Assembly: GCA_917880885.1 (NCBI GenBank)
Contig: OU862927.1
Location: 41,939,571-42,003,570 of the forward strand
Source of the DNA: Limnephilus marmoratus
Taxonomy: Eukaryota > Arthropoda > Insecta > Trichoptera > Limnephilidae
Direction of reading: 5' to 3'
Length of the DNA: 64,000 nucleotides
The notes beneath the pieces are model-generated. The model had not been told where the DNA came from and ran no database searches. It saw only the letters and a program-made list of their open reading frames with translations. Of this stretch, positions 41,701-56,700 are shown piece by piece. Each line of letters starts with the position of its first letter. Position 1 is the stretch's first letter. Both the position numbers and the translations under genes were made by a program.

Positions 41701-44700
41701 TCAAGCCAAATGGTCAAAATGGTCGCGTGAACAAATTCTCCAAACTAATACAGCCTTACTAAAAAACCTAGTGAAAATTTTATTCAATTGACAAACGGCC
41801 GCGGATGTGAAAACATTACTAATTAAAAATTTGTTCATTGAAAGAAATACACGTGGTTTCCACGGCCTGAGAGGGTAGTTTATCTCTGTTTTAACCTTTA
41901 ATGTCCGAACGATATTTGTATTTTTTCCGTAGTATTTTGAATGTTCTATATATTTCTTATTTTTGAAGGTGTCGTAAAAACAAATACCATTTATGAAAAC
42001 TAGATAAAATTACCTTTTAGATTTGTATGTTTGAAATACAGTTTAGTTTTCAAAAACTGACATATTTTAAGATTCAAACTCGGAAATAAATGGAAAAAAA
42101 TTTCTTACCAAAGTTTTTTTGACTAAAACGTAGAGAAATTAAGAAAAAAACAAAATTTCAAAAACACAGTCCTTTTATGTAATAAATTTGGAAGGAAACT
42201 ATCACCTCACTTTTTCCTCGGGCATACAATAAAAAAATAATAAAAAATTTCAAAGTTTTTTTTATTGCTAAAAAACTAACCTATAAATTATACCGTCTTT
42301 TAAATCAGATTTCTTGCATCTCTAAAGACGTTAATTACTTTGATGCATTTACCCACACATGTATTAGATAATATTATTTAAAAAAAAACACCACTGTCAT
42401 AAAATTATCATAAAATAAAACCTTTAAATGTAAATTTGAATTCTCATGTATCATAAAAAAAAGTTTTTGACACTTCAATTTTCAAAGTACAATTATTGTT
42501 TTATAACTTGACTAAAACTTATGAAAAACCACACAGCACACGGTAAATATATCAATGATATAAATATAAGAGTAAATTATTCATATTAATAGAAATTAAC
42601 CATCACATAAGTAATATTGGACACACAGAAATCATTTCGCGCTTCCAGCGTCTTTTTCGACCGCGAACACGAATGCGCAGGCGCCGCGCCGCCGCGCGAC
42701 CTAGCGGTTATGAAGGAAAACAAACAATTTAGTACTTAAATATGCGTGGTTGCCGGATTTACAGTACGTTTTAAGACCAAATCTTATTGGTAATGTTATC
42801 GTGTTTTAGTGTATTTTTGTTTTATTCATGTTGCTGCAGCAACACGGGTAATCGGGCGTGCTGTGTTTTTTTTTTAGTAAGGCTGATAATGTTTTAGTTA
42901 CATATTAAATAAAAACAGAAAAAATTCTGTTTCGAATTCTTACTAATAAAAATACCCTTAATTGACTGTAAAAGAGTTGGCAACGTCGCATTTTGGCACA
43001 GACACATAAGGTTCTGAGAAAGGCATTTCCGATTTAATATTTTTAATTAACTGTTACCGCGTGGCGAACAAGAATTCTTGGAGAGTGATATTTTTTAATA
43101 ACATAAATGCCTTTATGCAAGTAGATACAGGTAAAATTAATTTAAGAAATCAAAGTTAATCCTGCACAAACAATGAAACCAAAATATAATTCCGTTTTCT
43201 TTCATTCCCTGGGAATTATTATAATCAAAATCAAAATCAAAATCAAAAAATATTTATTGTAAAATGAAAATTACAAAAGGTGTAGCTTATGGGTAGACCC
43301 CATTTCTTCCAGCTAACCACATTTATTTAATTACAATGTTTATACAATATTCTTTGTTTTATTATAATTACAATGTTTATACAGATAAAATAACAATATA
43401 CCAATGAAAAAATTAAAAAAAAAATACAAATATATATATACCAATAAAAATAGGCGTTTCATTTACGTGAGGTATTCACTCAACGTGTAGTGACATTTAT
43501 TAACAAGGAAAGTGTTTAGTGACGATTTGAATTTGTGTGTATCTTGTATTTGTTTGATGTTATGTGGAAGGTTGTTATATACTTTAATGGCCATGTAGTA
43601 TGGTCCTTTTTGGAATATTGTTTTGTTTGCTTTTGGTATTAGTAAGTTTTCTGTGAGCCTTGTAGCGTATTTATGTGTTGAGTTTTTTAGTGGGAAATTT
43701 TCTGTAGATGATCGCACTAACATGCATAACTCCATTATATATATGTCTGTGACTGTCAGAATTTTCAGATTTTTAAACATAGGTCTACATGAATCTAAAC
43801 AACCAGAGTTTGTAATTTTTCTTATGCATCTCTTTTGTATGATGAAGACATCTTTGGCGTTTACCGAGTTTCCCCAAAAAATAATACCGTATTTTATTAT
43901 TGAATATACATAACCATAGTATGCGGCTATTACTGATTCGGTGTTCAATATTTTTCTCAAGGTACCCAGAACATAAGAAAAACTACTGATTTTTGCTACA
44001 ATTTTTGAGACATGTTCTTTCCAGTTTATGTTTACATCTAATTCTATTCCCAGTAGTGAACAGGTTTGGGAAGGTTCGATAATATTATTATTAATGTTTA
44101 CATTTATATTTATTGGTGTAGCTTGCACTGGACAAAATTTTAAAATTTGGGTTTTGTTTGTGTTGAGTGATAGATGTTGCGATAACAGCCAGTTTGCTAT
44201 TAATTGGCAAGTCTCGTTAACTTGTTTGTTAAATTCGTCAACGTCTCCATTACATTCAAACAACAAAGCTGTGTCATCAGCGAACATTGAACATTCTGTG
44301 CCAGCAATTATTGGAAGTTCGTTTATATAGATAAGGAAGAGGAGAGGCCCAAGAATGCTTCCTTGTGGCACACCCTTGTTTATTTTTCTCCATTTGGATT
44401 CTACCATGTACTGGACCCTTTTTTCATCGATATTTGAAATTTGAACTTTCTGCTGACGATTTTTTAAGTACGATTCAAACCATTTTAATGCTAATCCTCT
44501 AATACCTACATGTTCAAGTTTAATTAGAAGAAGCTCATGATCAACATTGTCGAATGCTTTTGAGAGGTCGAGAAAGATACCTACGGTTTTTTTACTAACA
44601 TTAATATTTTCTAGAATTTTGTTCAAAAAATTGAATACTGCCTGTGTTGTTGAACGGCCTTTACGGAATCCAAATTGTTGTGGACATATTATCTCAAAGT

Positions 44701-47700
44701 TTTCGAGAAAGTTATAAATGCGATTGTACATGGCTCTTTCAAATATTTTTGAAAAGTTTGGTAATAAGGATATCGGTCTGTAGTTTGAGATTTCCTGTTT
44801 AGAACCCTTCTTATACAAAGGTACAATAATAGATTGTTTTAATTGTTCTGGGAAGGTTCCTGATTCGAAAGATTTGTTAATTAATATTTCCAACGGGTAA
44901 CTTAACGCTTCAGCACATGCTTTTATAATTTTTATAGGGATTTTGTCAGTGCCAACACTGCTTTTATTTTTCAGTTTTACTATGATTTTGATAATTTCCT
45001 CCCTGTTTACAGGCGTTATGAAGAATGATCGCGACTGTTTGTTTTCGACTGTTTTGGCAGATTGTGGATGTAGAGATGTGTTTTGTGGTGTTGGCGGTGG
45101 TGCAAAGAAAATGTTAAATTCATTTGCAATGTTTTTTGGTTCTGATACCAGGGTATCATTGATTTTAAGACAGATTTTTGGTTTACTTTTAGAATTAGAA
45201 TTATTTGAGTTCTCTTTTATTATGTTCCACGATGTTTTGGTTTTATTTTGCGCGTTTTGAATTCGTTTACTATTATAATTCCGTTTAGCTACCTGTTTTA
45301 CTTTACTAAGAATTTTTTTGTAATGTTTGTAATTGTTTATGATTGTGAGGTCATTTGTGTTTTTTTGTTTCATGTACAGATGTCTTTTTTGTCTAATAGA
45401 TATCTTAATACCAGTCGTTACCCAATTTATTTTGCGTTTTTGGGGATATTTATACAGTTTAAATGGGAAACAAAGCTTCATACCATTATTTATTTCATTA
45501 ATGAAGTATTCGTAGCTATCATTAATGGATTCAAAGGATTTCAGTGGTTCCCAACATATACATGATAAGTAATTGATAAAAATGTTAGTGTTTTCTGTGT
45601 TAAATAATTGTTTTTTTGTATACCACGTTTGGTTTATATTATATTCTGTTTTTACGTGCATTAACTGTGCCATGTGATCTGATACAGCTAATTCTGTGAC
45701 TTCCCATGTGTAAGAGCTTTTTGGTATATTTGTACCTATATGATCAATTATACTTTTTTTGTTTCCTTGTATACGAGTAGGTTTATCAATAATCAAGCGT
45801 ATGTTGTGAGATTTTAACGTGTTTTTGAGTGAGTCTGCGTTTTTGTTCTTGTAGCTTGTATCAATATTTAAGTCACCGCAGAGTATTATTTGTTTTTTGT
45901 TGTTTTTGCAAATTTTGTTTAGTAAAAGTTCAAGTTGTTCAAAAAAAATATTAATATCAGAGTCATTATAGTAAATTGTACAAATTATCATTTTAAGTTT
46001 TGGAATTTCAATACCAACACATTCAAATACAAATTCTTTTGTTATTTGTTTAACAAATTCTAGTTCTTTAAATATAATGTTTTCGTTTAAGTAAATGGAG
46101 ACACCTCCATGAATATGATTCTCTCGACAAAAAATCGAACCTAATTTGTAACCATTAAAATTGATAGATGTCGTTTCGTCCTTTTGTAGCCAGTGTTCGC
46201 TAACACAAAGTACATCGATATTTTTTTCATATAGAATGTTTTCTAATTCTAAGATTTTATTTCGAATGCATTGCACGTTTTGATGCATTATATTGAAGGT
46301 GGATTTGATGTCGTCAGGTTTAGGAGTACGTGTATTATTCATAAAAAAATAGTTTGTTTTTTCGGATAAGGTGAGTTCCTGTCATCTCGGGTTTGTGTAG
46401 GAATGGATGAATGAATATATTTTGGGTTTTTTTCTGATGGATGTGGGTGCTCAAAATTGTAGACTGATATTTTATTGATCTCATTTTTTATATGCGCCCT
46501 TGTTAAGCTCATCATTTTGATAATTGTATGGCTATTCATTTTTTCATAAAAAATGGGCCCACTAAATTTACAATAATTTTTGAATTCAAAGATGTGAGAT
46601 ATAATCTCAGAATTCAGTTTATAGATGTTTAAATAGTTGTTTTTAGTAACTGGATGTATTAGAACATTAGTATGGGCTAGTTGTCGTAGGGTGTAGTACA
46701 AGTTGCTTAGAAAGTTTTTAGGGGATGTCTCATTTAATAATTCGGGGTAGTGAGATTTTAGTACAATAGGTACACTTAAAAATATCGGTTCCCGCTATCG
46801 AAGAGGTGCTCGAACCGCCACTGGAAACAGGCAACGTGGCTGGGTGGCTTGGCTAAACATTGACCAACAAATCTTCGTGAATTATTACAGTATTACAAGC
46901 TGACAAATCGGCTATTATGTATATCGTTACTCTGTTAAGTTAGTTACATGGTGGAACGTCGTGGTACAACCACTTGCATAACTTATCAACGAAAATAATA
47001 ATAGGTGTATAATTAGCTTACAGATATGAACAAAGGAATCCAGCACAATAAAGAATTTCAGAGTAATGCTTTAAAATAATATTTTTTATTTTTAAATTTA
47101 TCAGTAAAACCTCTAAATATAATATTTAGTTAAATGAAGACAATATTAGCAAAACTCTGGAGACAGAAAAATCAGAAAAAGATATTTGGATTTTCTATTG
47201 AGTTTCGCTAACATTGTGCTACGTGGGTTTTCCTCGCCAAGTGGCAAAACCAAGTATAACTATCGTAAACAACTTTAGTATTGTAATGCTGACCAGGTAC
47301 TCACAGATTTTATCCCAAAGGAAGCGCCAATTCTGGACGGGTTATGGATCCCGTCAAGAATATCTGTGGATCCCAAATATGCTCAGGGGTGGATCGTAAA
47401 CCACGATATGTGTCGTTCTCCAAAGGAATGGTATTGCAAGGTACATAATTTAAAGGCGGAATTGTGAGATCAAACATATAATTTTAACTCAAATAGCAAA
47501 CATGGGTCGAGGGCTCACTCGACAAAGGTATTAATTATTGCATTTCACTTACCCCCATGGAACCCACCTCTTTTTACTATGAATTCTATCGCTAGCTAAC
47601 TAATAAAATGTCCGTCTAGTAGCTGCAAGGCACAGGCAGCATTTCCTCGTGCAGGATCCGGAAAGCCATCACCGAAGCCGAGATCTGGAGTCAGTTCCGC

Positions 47701-50700
47701 CGCCAAAGGGGGATCATCAAGCGGCCTTTCGCCGCAACCAAAATTAGCAAGTCACCCCGCCGCCAAAGGGGGTGTTTTCCGTTGAAGAAGGTTTAGCATG
47801 TAGGGAGGCCGCCCTCAGTCCAGACGAGAGTTAAGGCCGGCGTAAAATTACTTTCCCGCCACAAAGAACAGCGAATATCATCGCGGGCTAACGGTATACC
47901 GATCATCCATCAAAACGGGGCTCTGTCCCAAGTGTGATCGGACGTATTTATCATGGATTAAATCTTTCATCAAGGGGTATTCAATCTATCGATCACACAA
48001 TACGTACTCGTTATCACTTTTACCGCCCGGCATTATCTAAAGTAAAAAGGAATTTTTTTCCCGTTCAAAACTCAAATCTCACAAAAACTCCCTTGACTGT
48101 CGCGTGGGTAGATTCCGGGCCCAACTCTCCGAAATTTACCTACGCAAGAAGTGAGGTATTGCCGCGGAACCGCTCCAGGTGTCGCCTCAGGCCGTCGATA
48201 AAATCAGAGCTGGCACTCTAATAATTAATAAACAAGTTCCTACCTAATTACGATTTCGACGGGTAGAGTTGTTAGGATGCAGTACAAATGATAAGGATGT
48301 TAATAATTATATTTAAAGGAATACGGATTTGTATTGCATCATAACAATTGTCTTAATTTAATTAAATATTATAATTTGAGATTTTACTCATAAAGTTAAA
48401 AATTAAAAATAAATATTCATCCAAGACTTGTGGAAAACTCAACGGATGTCACTTATTAAAAAATTATCCAGACACTATTTAGATGGCATTTAGTTCGTGT
48501 TGAATCTTGCAATCATATATGTATAAAGCAGCCAATAATACGGTTGTTAAGAAAATGAAGATAATGTTGCTAGTTCTTAGTCGAAGAATGATACAGATAA
48601 AAGTGAGCGAATTTGATATCGACACATTAGCTCAGTTGGTAGAGCATTTGCCATGTAAGCAAAGGGTCCTGGGTTCGAGTACCAGAGGTGCCAATATCTT
48701 TTTCTGATTTTTTTGTCTCCACATTTTTGATGGAGTTTCGTTAATATTGTCTTCATTTAATTGAATATTTTATAAGTACGTTTAAGAATAAAACCATGTA
48801 ATTTTCTTGTCATGCTTCTTTTCCTTTACTTGCTTTTCCATTTATTTGTAATCATCCGTATTTGTCTCTCTCTCTGGTTTCAATCCTGGGATTGGTTTGC
48901 AGCAATTTCATCTATTCGTCTCTTCCACTCTTCCCTGTCTTGTGCGGCTCTTTTGAAGTCTGCATATGATGAGCAGCGCACGTCCACCAGCAGATCCTCC
49001 AGGTTCTCTCGGCGTGAGCGTCCCCTAGCGTTTGTCCTCTCGGTCATACCCTCCATTATGGCATGCAAGAGGCCTTCATGTCTTATTACATGGCCGATCC
49101 ATCTTGCGCGCCTTTCGGACAAGGTCCTGAGCAGGTGTCTTCCTCCTTCGATTCTTTGGAGAACCTCCTCATTTGTAATGTGGTCTCTCCAGGAAATTCC
49201 TAATAGTCTTCTATAGGACCACATCTTAAAAGCCTCTAGTCTCCGTTTATCTCTTTCGGATAGACACCATGTTTCGCAGCCGTTCATCAAGATACTCCAT
49301 ACATAGGTCTTGATGAGGAGTATTCTCAGTTTTAGGTCCTTATTATTCGATTCTATTATTTTCGACCGTATTTGTATAAGCTTGTTATTTTTTCTTTATC
49401 TGTTGTCTATTGTTAATTGTTCTACTTAATCTGTCTTTTATTTTTCTTCAATCCACTCGAGTGACAGACCAATTTAAAACTTTTTCCTTGGATTGCTCGT
49501 GTTTTTTTGGTGATCATTTTGAATGTTTTCCCCCCACATTAAAAAAAAAATACTTAAACTAATACCTAATTCAAATTAAGTACAGATGCATCAAGGGAAA
49601 ATTTGCCTAAAACTGGCAGCAAAGCAATCCGAGGTATTTTAAATAGTGCCATATTGTGGCAAAAAGCGCTTCAGTGGCTATACCGTGGGTGAAACTTATA
49701 TTTTTAATATCAAAATACCTGTAAAATTGCATTTATTCCGTTTCACCTACGAATTATAAGTTAAAATGAGTTCCCCAAGGGCCTCCGCTCATGGAGAAAC
49801 TGAAAAGAAATCAGTTCTCAACGCAATTGCAATCAACGATAGCCGCTACCATGGCAATCTGTCAACAATGTAACTGAAAACAATTCAACTGAAAAATCAG
49901 CACTGCTGGTCCCGCGGCAGTGGAATACATATATATATTTTTTAAATTTATATGTCTTTAAATTTTTGTTCGTGAGACACTTAAAGCTGCTATCTGAAAA
50001 GTACGCAATTTCGACTTGAGGTGAGGTGATTCGCTCGCACATATATTATAATATGTTATAATCAAAGTTAGCAGTCCACAATAGAGTGCTGGTACCTACC
50101 CTGATATATAGCAGTGAGGCATTGAACTGGCAGAGGAAGGACGAAAGCAGACTGAATGCTGTTGAAATGCGATCCCTGAGGCGTGTGTGTAGTAAAGCCA
50201 TGTATGATCGTGTGAGAAATGTGGAGATCCGCAAAGAATGAAAGAATGCAAGGCGGATGTAAGCGTAATGAGTAAGATTAAGGAAGGAACCCTCAGATAG
50301 TTTCTGCATGAACAGCGAATGAACGAAGAAAATAACGTAAGAAGAATATATGATGCAAATGTGAATGATAGAAGAAGACATTGCACGATCAAGTGAATCA
50401 GATACTTGAGACGTGCCATGTCAATAGTCAGAATAATAGAAGAGTATGTACGAGACGATGTATGAATGTGAATGAGGCAAGGAGTGTGTGCCAATACCGA
50501 GTTGTTTGACGTCCGTCCTCTCTGCCTATCCCTGCGGGGAAACGGCGTGATGGTTAGTTAGTTAGTTAAAGTTATAAACCATTGTTGATTTCTTACCAAG
50601 TTTTTTTTAATTTAAAAATTGAATAAAAGATTGACGACTACTGTGTTTAAAAAACATTGTTCTGTAAGCCAAATAAAATATGTTGAAACTGGGAGAGATG

Positions 50701-53700
50701 TAATTATTATGGCCTCCTGCAAAATGTGTAATAATAATATAATATTGCCAATAAGGCCAAGTGGCCTTCAAGAGCTAAAATGGTAAAATATTATTATGTT
50801 TTCAAGAGGTAAATTGTTATTATGTTTTCGTATGCGAACAAAGTTCATATCACTTTTATCAAAATTAATGTTCGAATCACGATACATGGTTATGTTGAAT
50901 ACAAAATCCTTTCCAAATTGATATGAAAAAAAATGAAAAAAATCAAGTGCATCTTTAATTGCTACTTTACACATTTGGCGAGAGATTTTTGCTCTATTTT
51001 AAACGAATCGTTGTTTATGATATGTTTTTACAATTTCGCCTTATTATAATCTTTTTTAATATAAGCGCGCTCCCTCTAACATTCGTATTTACATACCTCC
51101 CTTTCAAACCATAATTTTCTTCTTTTCGAACACTTACTACAACGCCCAGGTGGTGCACTACGGTAATGCAAAATTATGTGTTTTTGGTTTTAAAATTAGA
51201 TCGCTAGTAACTTGTGTCGCTCTCCATAGAGAGAAAAAAATGGCCTTGTTTTTAAACGCCCGGGGTCTCAAAAGTTTCGTATGACCTGTAGCTATTCGAA
51301 AACGTAAAAATAAATGAAATAATGGTTCACTATTAGCCCGCTAAAATGGCCGGAAGTTTTGAAAAAAAGATATATTTGGTGATTTGAAAAAAAAATATAA
51401 CAAAGGGTCCATATTTTATATTTTGTACCAATCTTAATTTTTATTCCATAACTGCAGTCCAAAAAACGCAAAAAAATTTTTTTTTTAAACGCATGATGTT
51501 TTTTTTGTTATTTGTTTTTGGGGTGTTATGCCGTGTTGCGCTACCTCCTGGTATTAAACGGGTATTTAAATCTTATCGCCATCTACATAAGGAATGTTAT
51601 ATTCTTAGTGGTCTGATTCCAAATTTTACGCGACATGGTGCATGGCTTTAAATTGTACAGAAAACACTGAACGGCAGTCTTTGATCGATGGTCACATTTT
51701 TTGTCGATTCGTTACTTCACTAGGTCAAATTTGACGGTCGATTATTCGTATTCATAAATATAGACCATAGATTCTTAACCTTTTTTGCCCACCGCCCACT
51801 TCGAGAATATTTTTTTTTCTGGCGCCCCCTAACTCGTGAATCTGAAAGGACAATTGTCGTCATGATTATATTTACCACAACTGGGGGGGGGGGCGTAATG
51901 ACATGAGATGGTATGGGATGGTTTCTTTGGGTGCCCTACCGCCCCCCAAAAGTCTAAAACGCCCCCCCAATTTTTTATAAGTAAAATTCTTTATGCACGC
52001 TTGACTTGGAGAGTAAGCTGGTGAATGCGTGACGAGAGCGTTATGAAAAATGTGATCGGGCAAGGCGAACGGTCGGGCGAGGCGAGCGGAAGTTGAGAAG
52101 GAGATATAAGTTAGTGAAGTTTTACTTCAGTCGTGTGGTCTAAAGCACACTCGTTTTTTTGGTCTTCTACCGCCCCCCCGTGGATGATAACGCCTCCAAG
52201 GGGGCGTTATCATCCACGTTGAGGACCCGTGATATAGACGAAACATTTTATTGTTGTTTCGGAACATCTCACTCTTTCCAGTGCAGGCCTTACTATTGCA
52301 CAATATATTAATTCCTCTTTTTTACATTAGCTCCACACAGGAGGCTCCGAGGAAAATAATTCCCCTCAGGGCCTTGTCAGGAGAGGAAGTTCTAGGAAGG
52401 AAAAGGGTATGAGGAAAGGGTGGGTAGTAATATGGGGGTCAGTGTGCCCAGGAGTGATGGACGTATGAATGCATACCTACCACTGCGGTGCAAGGCGATG
52501 TTTCGAGAGAATACAGCTGGAGAAGTCAAAGGGACTCCCTCAACTATTCTCTCCCAATCCGGTCTTCAATGCAGCTGATGGGTAGACGCATCCGCTGCCA
52601 AGACCCGGACAAACCTCACCCCATGAACCCGGGCACCCGGCTAAGTCACCAAACGTAGCGAGCCACTTGGGGTGACCTACGGCAGAGGTGTTGGTTAACC
52701 AATAAATGGATCCCTGGGCGGCGGTACCCATACCCGCCTCCCAAATGGAAAATGTTAATAACAGTCTGAATATAAGAGGAAAGCGGAACATGAACATACT
52801 TTCAGGTTCACAAATAATGAAGGAATGCTAGTACTCAAATATAACAATAAATACGGACGAACTCTGGAGTACCTACCTATAATGTGCATAAATTGTTTAA
52901 CGCATAATAAAATAATAAAACATTTATAAAACATTTTTCCACTTAATTTAATTATAACCGTAACCGGTTTAAGTCTGTTATTGTAATACATTTACGTAAC
53001 TTAATTCATGGCCATCTTGATATTATAAAACTTAGCAATATTTTAACTCAATATGTTCCCATTTACTAGCATGTTTCACCTGAATACACTTAAACAAATA
53101 TCGCCCATTTTACATTTTAGCCCTCTGACCCAAATGTGTCAACTATGGAGGGTTTAAGGGACGTACTTAACTAAACTTAAGCAGTGATTCCTGACATTAT
53201 TTGGATTAAAAAATGAAATTATGGTCTCCGGTGACTTTTTTTTTCTTCCAAAATCAAAATTCTTCCACGTGTCGTCAAGGATCACTCAGCCAACCGACTA
53301 TCTCCCCCAACCCGCCCATAACAGTTCAATAACTTGTGATTTTTTAAATGCTTTTTTGAAAATAAACAAAAAAATCAAAAATGATACCGGAGACCAAAAT
53401 TATTCTCTAGTACAAGAAAACGTTTTAGAATCAGGTGTTTTAAAAAAATTGTTATTATTTATTATTTTCCTTGTTATTACACTATAAACCACAGGCACCT
53501 AATTTCACTAGCCTGAAACCTGTTGAAATTTTGTTTTTGTCGTTGCTAATATCGTCATCCAATATCTTTTTAAATAATTTTCCTTATATTCACGTTCATT
53601 TTTACAATTTATTGTATTTGTTCATGTGGTAGCCGTGAGTCGTGTAGCATATACAAGGTATCCGGGGGTAACGTGCATTAACTTCGGGAGGTGATTCTAC

Positions 53701-56700
53701 AATATTCTACATGATGGTAGGAGTAAAAAAATTAACAACTTTTTCCGAAATTCCAACTTTTTTTTTCCCATACAAAAAGACGTACTTAAATTAAAAATCC
53801 TTAGTGTGAGGTATGATCTTACTCGCTGAGAGCCTGCTTGAGATTGTGATTGGCCCGTATCGTAACAGCGGAAAATAATAAATCTGGCCGTAGACGCCGG
53901 ATTAATTTTATCTTTTTACCTCAAAACTACCCCTAAAAGTTGGAATTTCGAAAAAAGTTATTTATCTTTTTCACTTGTTCTATCATGTAGAATCACCTCC
54001 CGAAGTTAATGCACTTTACCCCCGGACACCTTGTATAATTAATTTGGTATAAAAGTAATCTTCTACAATCATGGTAAATAAACTTACAAATTTTAACGAT
54101 CTCCGTGATCTAGTGGCAAGGCTGTAGCTGTAGACTACGAACTTCGGCTAGCGCAAGAAAATTTAATTTATTTATATTTTGTTGTTTTACAATTAATAAG
54201 TCTAAAATATTAATGTCGTCCGGTCAGTGCCGAAGTCGCGAATTCACGAAAACAACATTCGGAGAAATTATATTGAGTATTGATATTGAAGTTTAGAATT
54301 GAAATCATAAATCGATTTATACTATTACTAAATCAGCTTCTTTTGCATTCATATCCATCAAATCAGTAGTTTATGCACAAAAATGTGCAATGAAAAATAA
54401 TTGGCAGGAAAAGGTCCGTTAAAAACGAAAATTTTTATTAAACTTAAAACTGTAAACATATATGAATGCGTGACTTTGGCAGCAGACCTGTATTGGTCTA
54501 TTAGCGGCACGTTCCAGAGTAGAAAATGCTCTCACCACAGACTTGACGCAAAACCATCATTCAGAATTAAAACGCTGCTTGAAATCGCTTTAGCTATGGT
54601 TTGGTAATAAGATCTGAATACTGACACTTCTTACCTTCTCCTCCCACATCCCAAGCCTCAGCCTCACAACATACCTCGATTGGGGAAGTCATAGTCTGAC
54701 TAGCTCCAGATGGTTGAGAGCATTTAAGAGGAAGAGTGGAAGATACTATCAGTATCGCCCTGGTGTAAGACCACCATTCAGAATTGAAACGTTGCTTGAA
54801 AATGGCTTTAGCCGTGTTTAGTGACCAGATCTGAATAGCCAGGTACTTCCCAACCTTCCTCTTCCCCACCTCCTTCCCCTCCCCGCTACCTTCAGCCTCA
54901 CAACATACCCCAATTGGGGATGCCATAGTCTCACTGGCTCCAGACGGGAGCAGTTGAGATTCTTGTGCGGTATTCACTGTAAAAAAAAAAAAAAAAAAAA
55001 GGAAGCCACTAACCATAAATATATGCATTCTTAGTGTGCCTAACATCGCTACGAATATAGGTAAAAGACAATTTAAAAAATGGCCTGACAAACGGAAGTT
55101 AGAGGTGACAATTTCAGGTACAATAGTGGTTTTACTTATTTCGTAAATCGAAATATATAAAAATGTCGCGTCACGGTGTTTGTGGTCGCACTCGTCCGAA
55201 ACGGCTTGACCGATTTTTATCCAATTTTTAATGCATATTTGGTAGGTATGAGAATAGATCGTAGAGTATATTTCATACCGCTAGATGAATAGGGTGCCCC
55301 TAACCAGATTTTTTTTTCTTTTTTTTGACAATTTTTTTTTCGTTTTTTTTTTATTTGTCATCAAAAAATACCTAAAACCCGAAATTTTCAGATCCCATCC
55401 CCACAAACGTATAATACATTTGTTATTTTTTTATTTAATAACCAAAATATTCACTAGAAATAATTTATACTTATGGCAGAACAACGTTTTTCGGGTCAGC
55501 TAGTAATTTTATAAGAATGAAAATACTTAATCAGTGGGAACTATCGTAGATAATTTTAGCCATAAAATTGTATGTTGAGAAGTTGTTTTTTATAAGCGTT
55601 CAAGCATTTCTAATGAAAAAATACAAGAAAAAAAATTAGGCTAATATTTTTTTGTAAAGTAAGTATTTAACAATTTTATTTCAATTCTGCTTTATGGAAA
55701 CGATAGGGAAAGTTTCAATTTATCCAAACGCTTATTTTTTGTGTTTATAATGTAAACCTATTCGTAGGAAAGATTAATTTAAAACGGAGATTTAAGATAT
55801 TCACATAAAAAAAATAACAAAAGAAAAAGAAAAAAAACAGTATTCATTATAAATGTATTCGTTCATTTCAAATCTTCACAATAAAACTACTTTAAACTTC
55901 TAGACTCTAGACCAGGGGTGCTCAAACTTGAACTGCTGGCGATCTACCTCAAAATTATTAGACTACGATCGATCGACTCTGCCAATTTTTATATCACATG
56001 TGACGAGTTTTCTTCCAATAAATTAATAAATTAAAACTACACTCAGAAAATAAAAATGGTTTTTCTTTCTTTGATTCTGGCATTACAAAAACAGTCTGCT
56101 TGCTACTAGAATTTTATAACTGAACTTCCAATAACTGAATGTTTTTTCAGTTATCGGAAGGTTAATCCACAACTCGAATTTTACATTGTTAACACAAAAC
56201 TGGTTTAAATTAAATCTGTATGCTGCGAATTAAAACTACACTCAGATGAGAATGATTTTTCTTTATTCTGGCAGTATATAAATAGTCTGTAACTAGAATT
56301 TTATAACAGCACTCCGAATAAGAGAACGCTTTCCTTCGAAATGTGTCAGCAGATGAATCCACAACTCGAATTTTACATTGTGAACACAAAACTGGTTTAA
56401 ATTAAATCTGTATGTTGCGAATTAAAACTACACTCAGAACATGAAAATGTTTTTTTTTATTCTGGCAGCACCTGCCTAGTCTGTCAACAACACTTTTATA
56501 ACTGCACTTCGAATAAAATATTGTTTTCCTTCAAAATGTGTCCGATAATAACTGTGAATCGATCTATTTACATCGGCAAATTTTTCTCGAGATCGACTCA
56601 AAAAGCACTCGCGATCGACCGGTCGATCGCGATCGACTGTTTGAGCACCCCTGCTCTAGACGAACGCATGAAAACGACAGATATTAAAAAAGGCGAGTAC

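Larger units (their letters stand above)
43225..46795 (-). mobile_element. LINE with intact ORF2 and truncated ORF1 (Jockey/CR1-like)
   Basis: 5'-truncated inside ORF1 near 46795, complete through ORF2, with a 3' end in a (TTTTGA)n-type microsatellite tail (43225-43258 on the plus strand as 'atcaaa' repeats). It lies within the 23-kb intron of gene B, same strand. The uninterrupted 959-codon frame suggests a fairly recent insertion. Confidence 0.88.

Noticed and set aside
43623..45565. Plus-strand open frames across the LINE
   Set aside because: They are antisense shadows of the 959-codon ORF2 on the minus strand.
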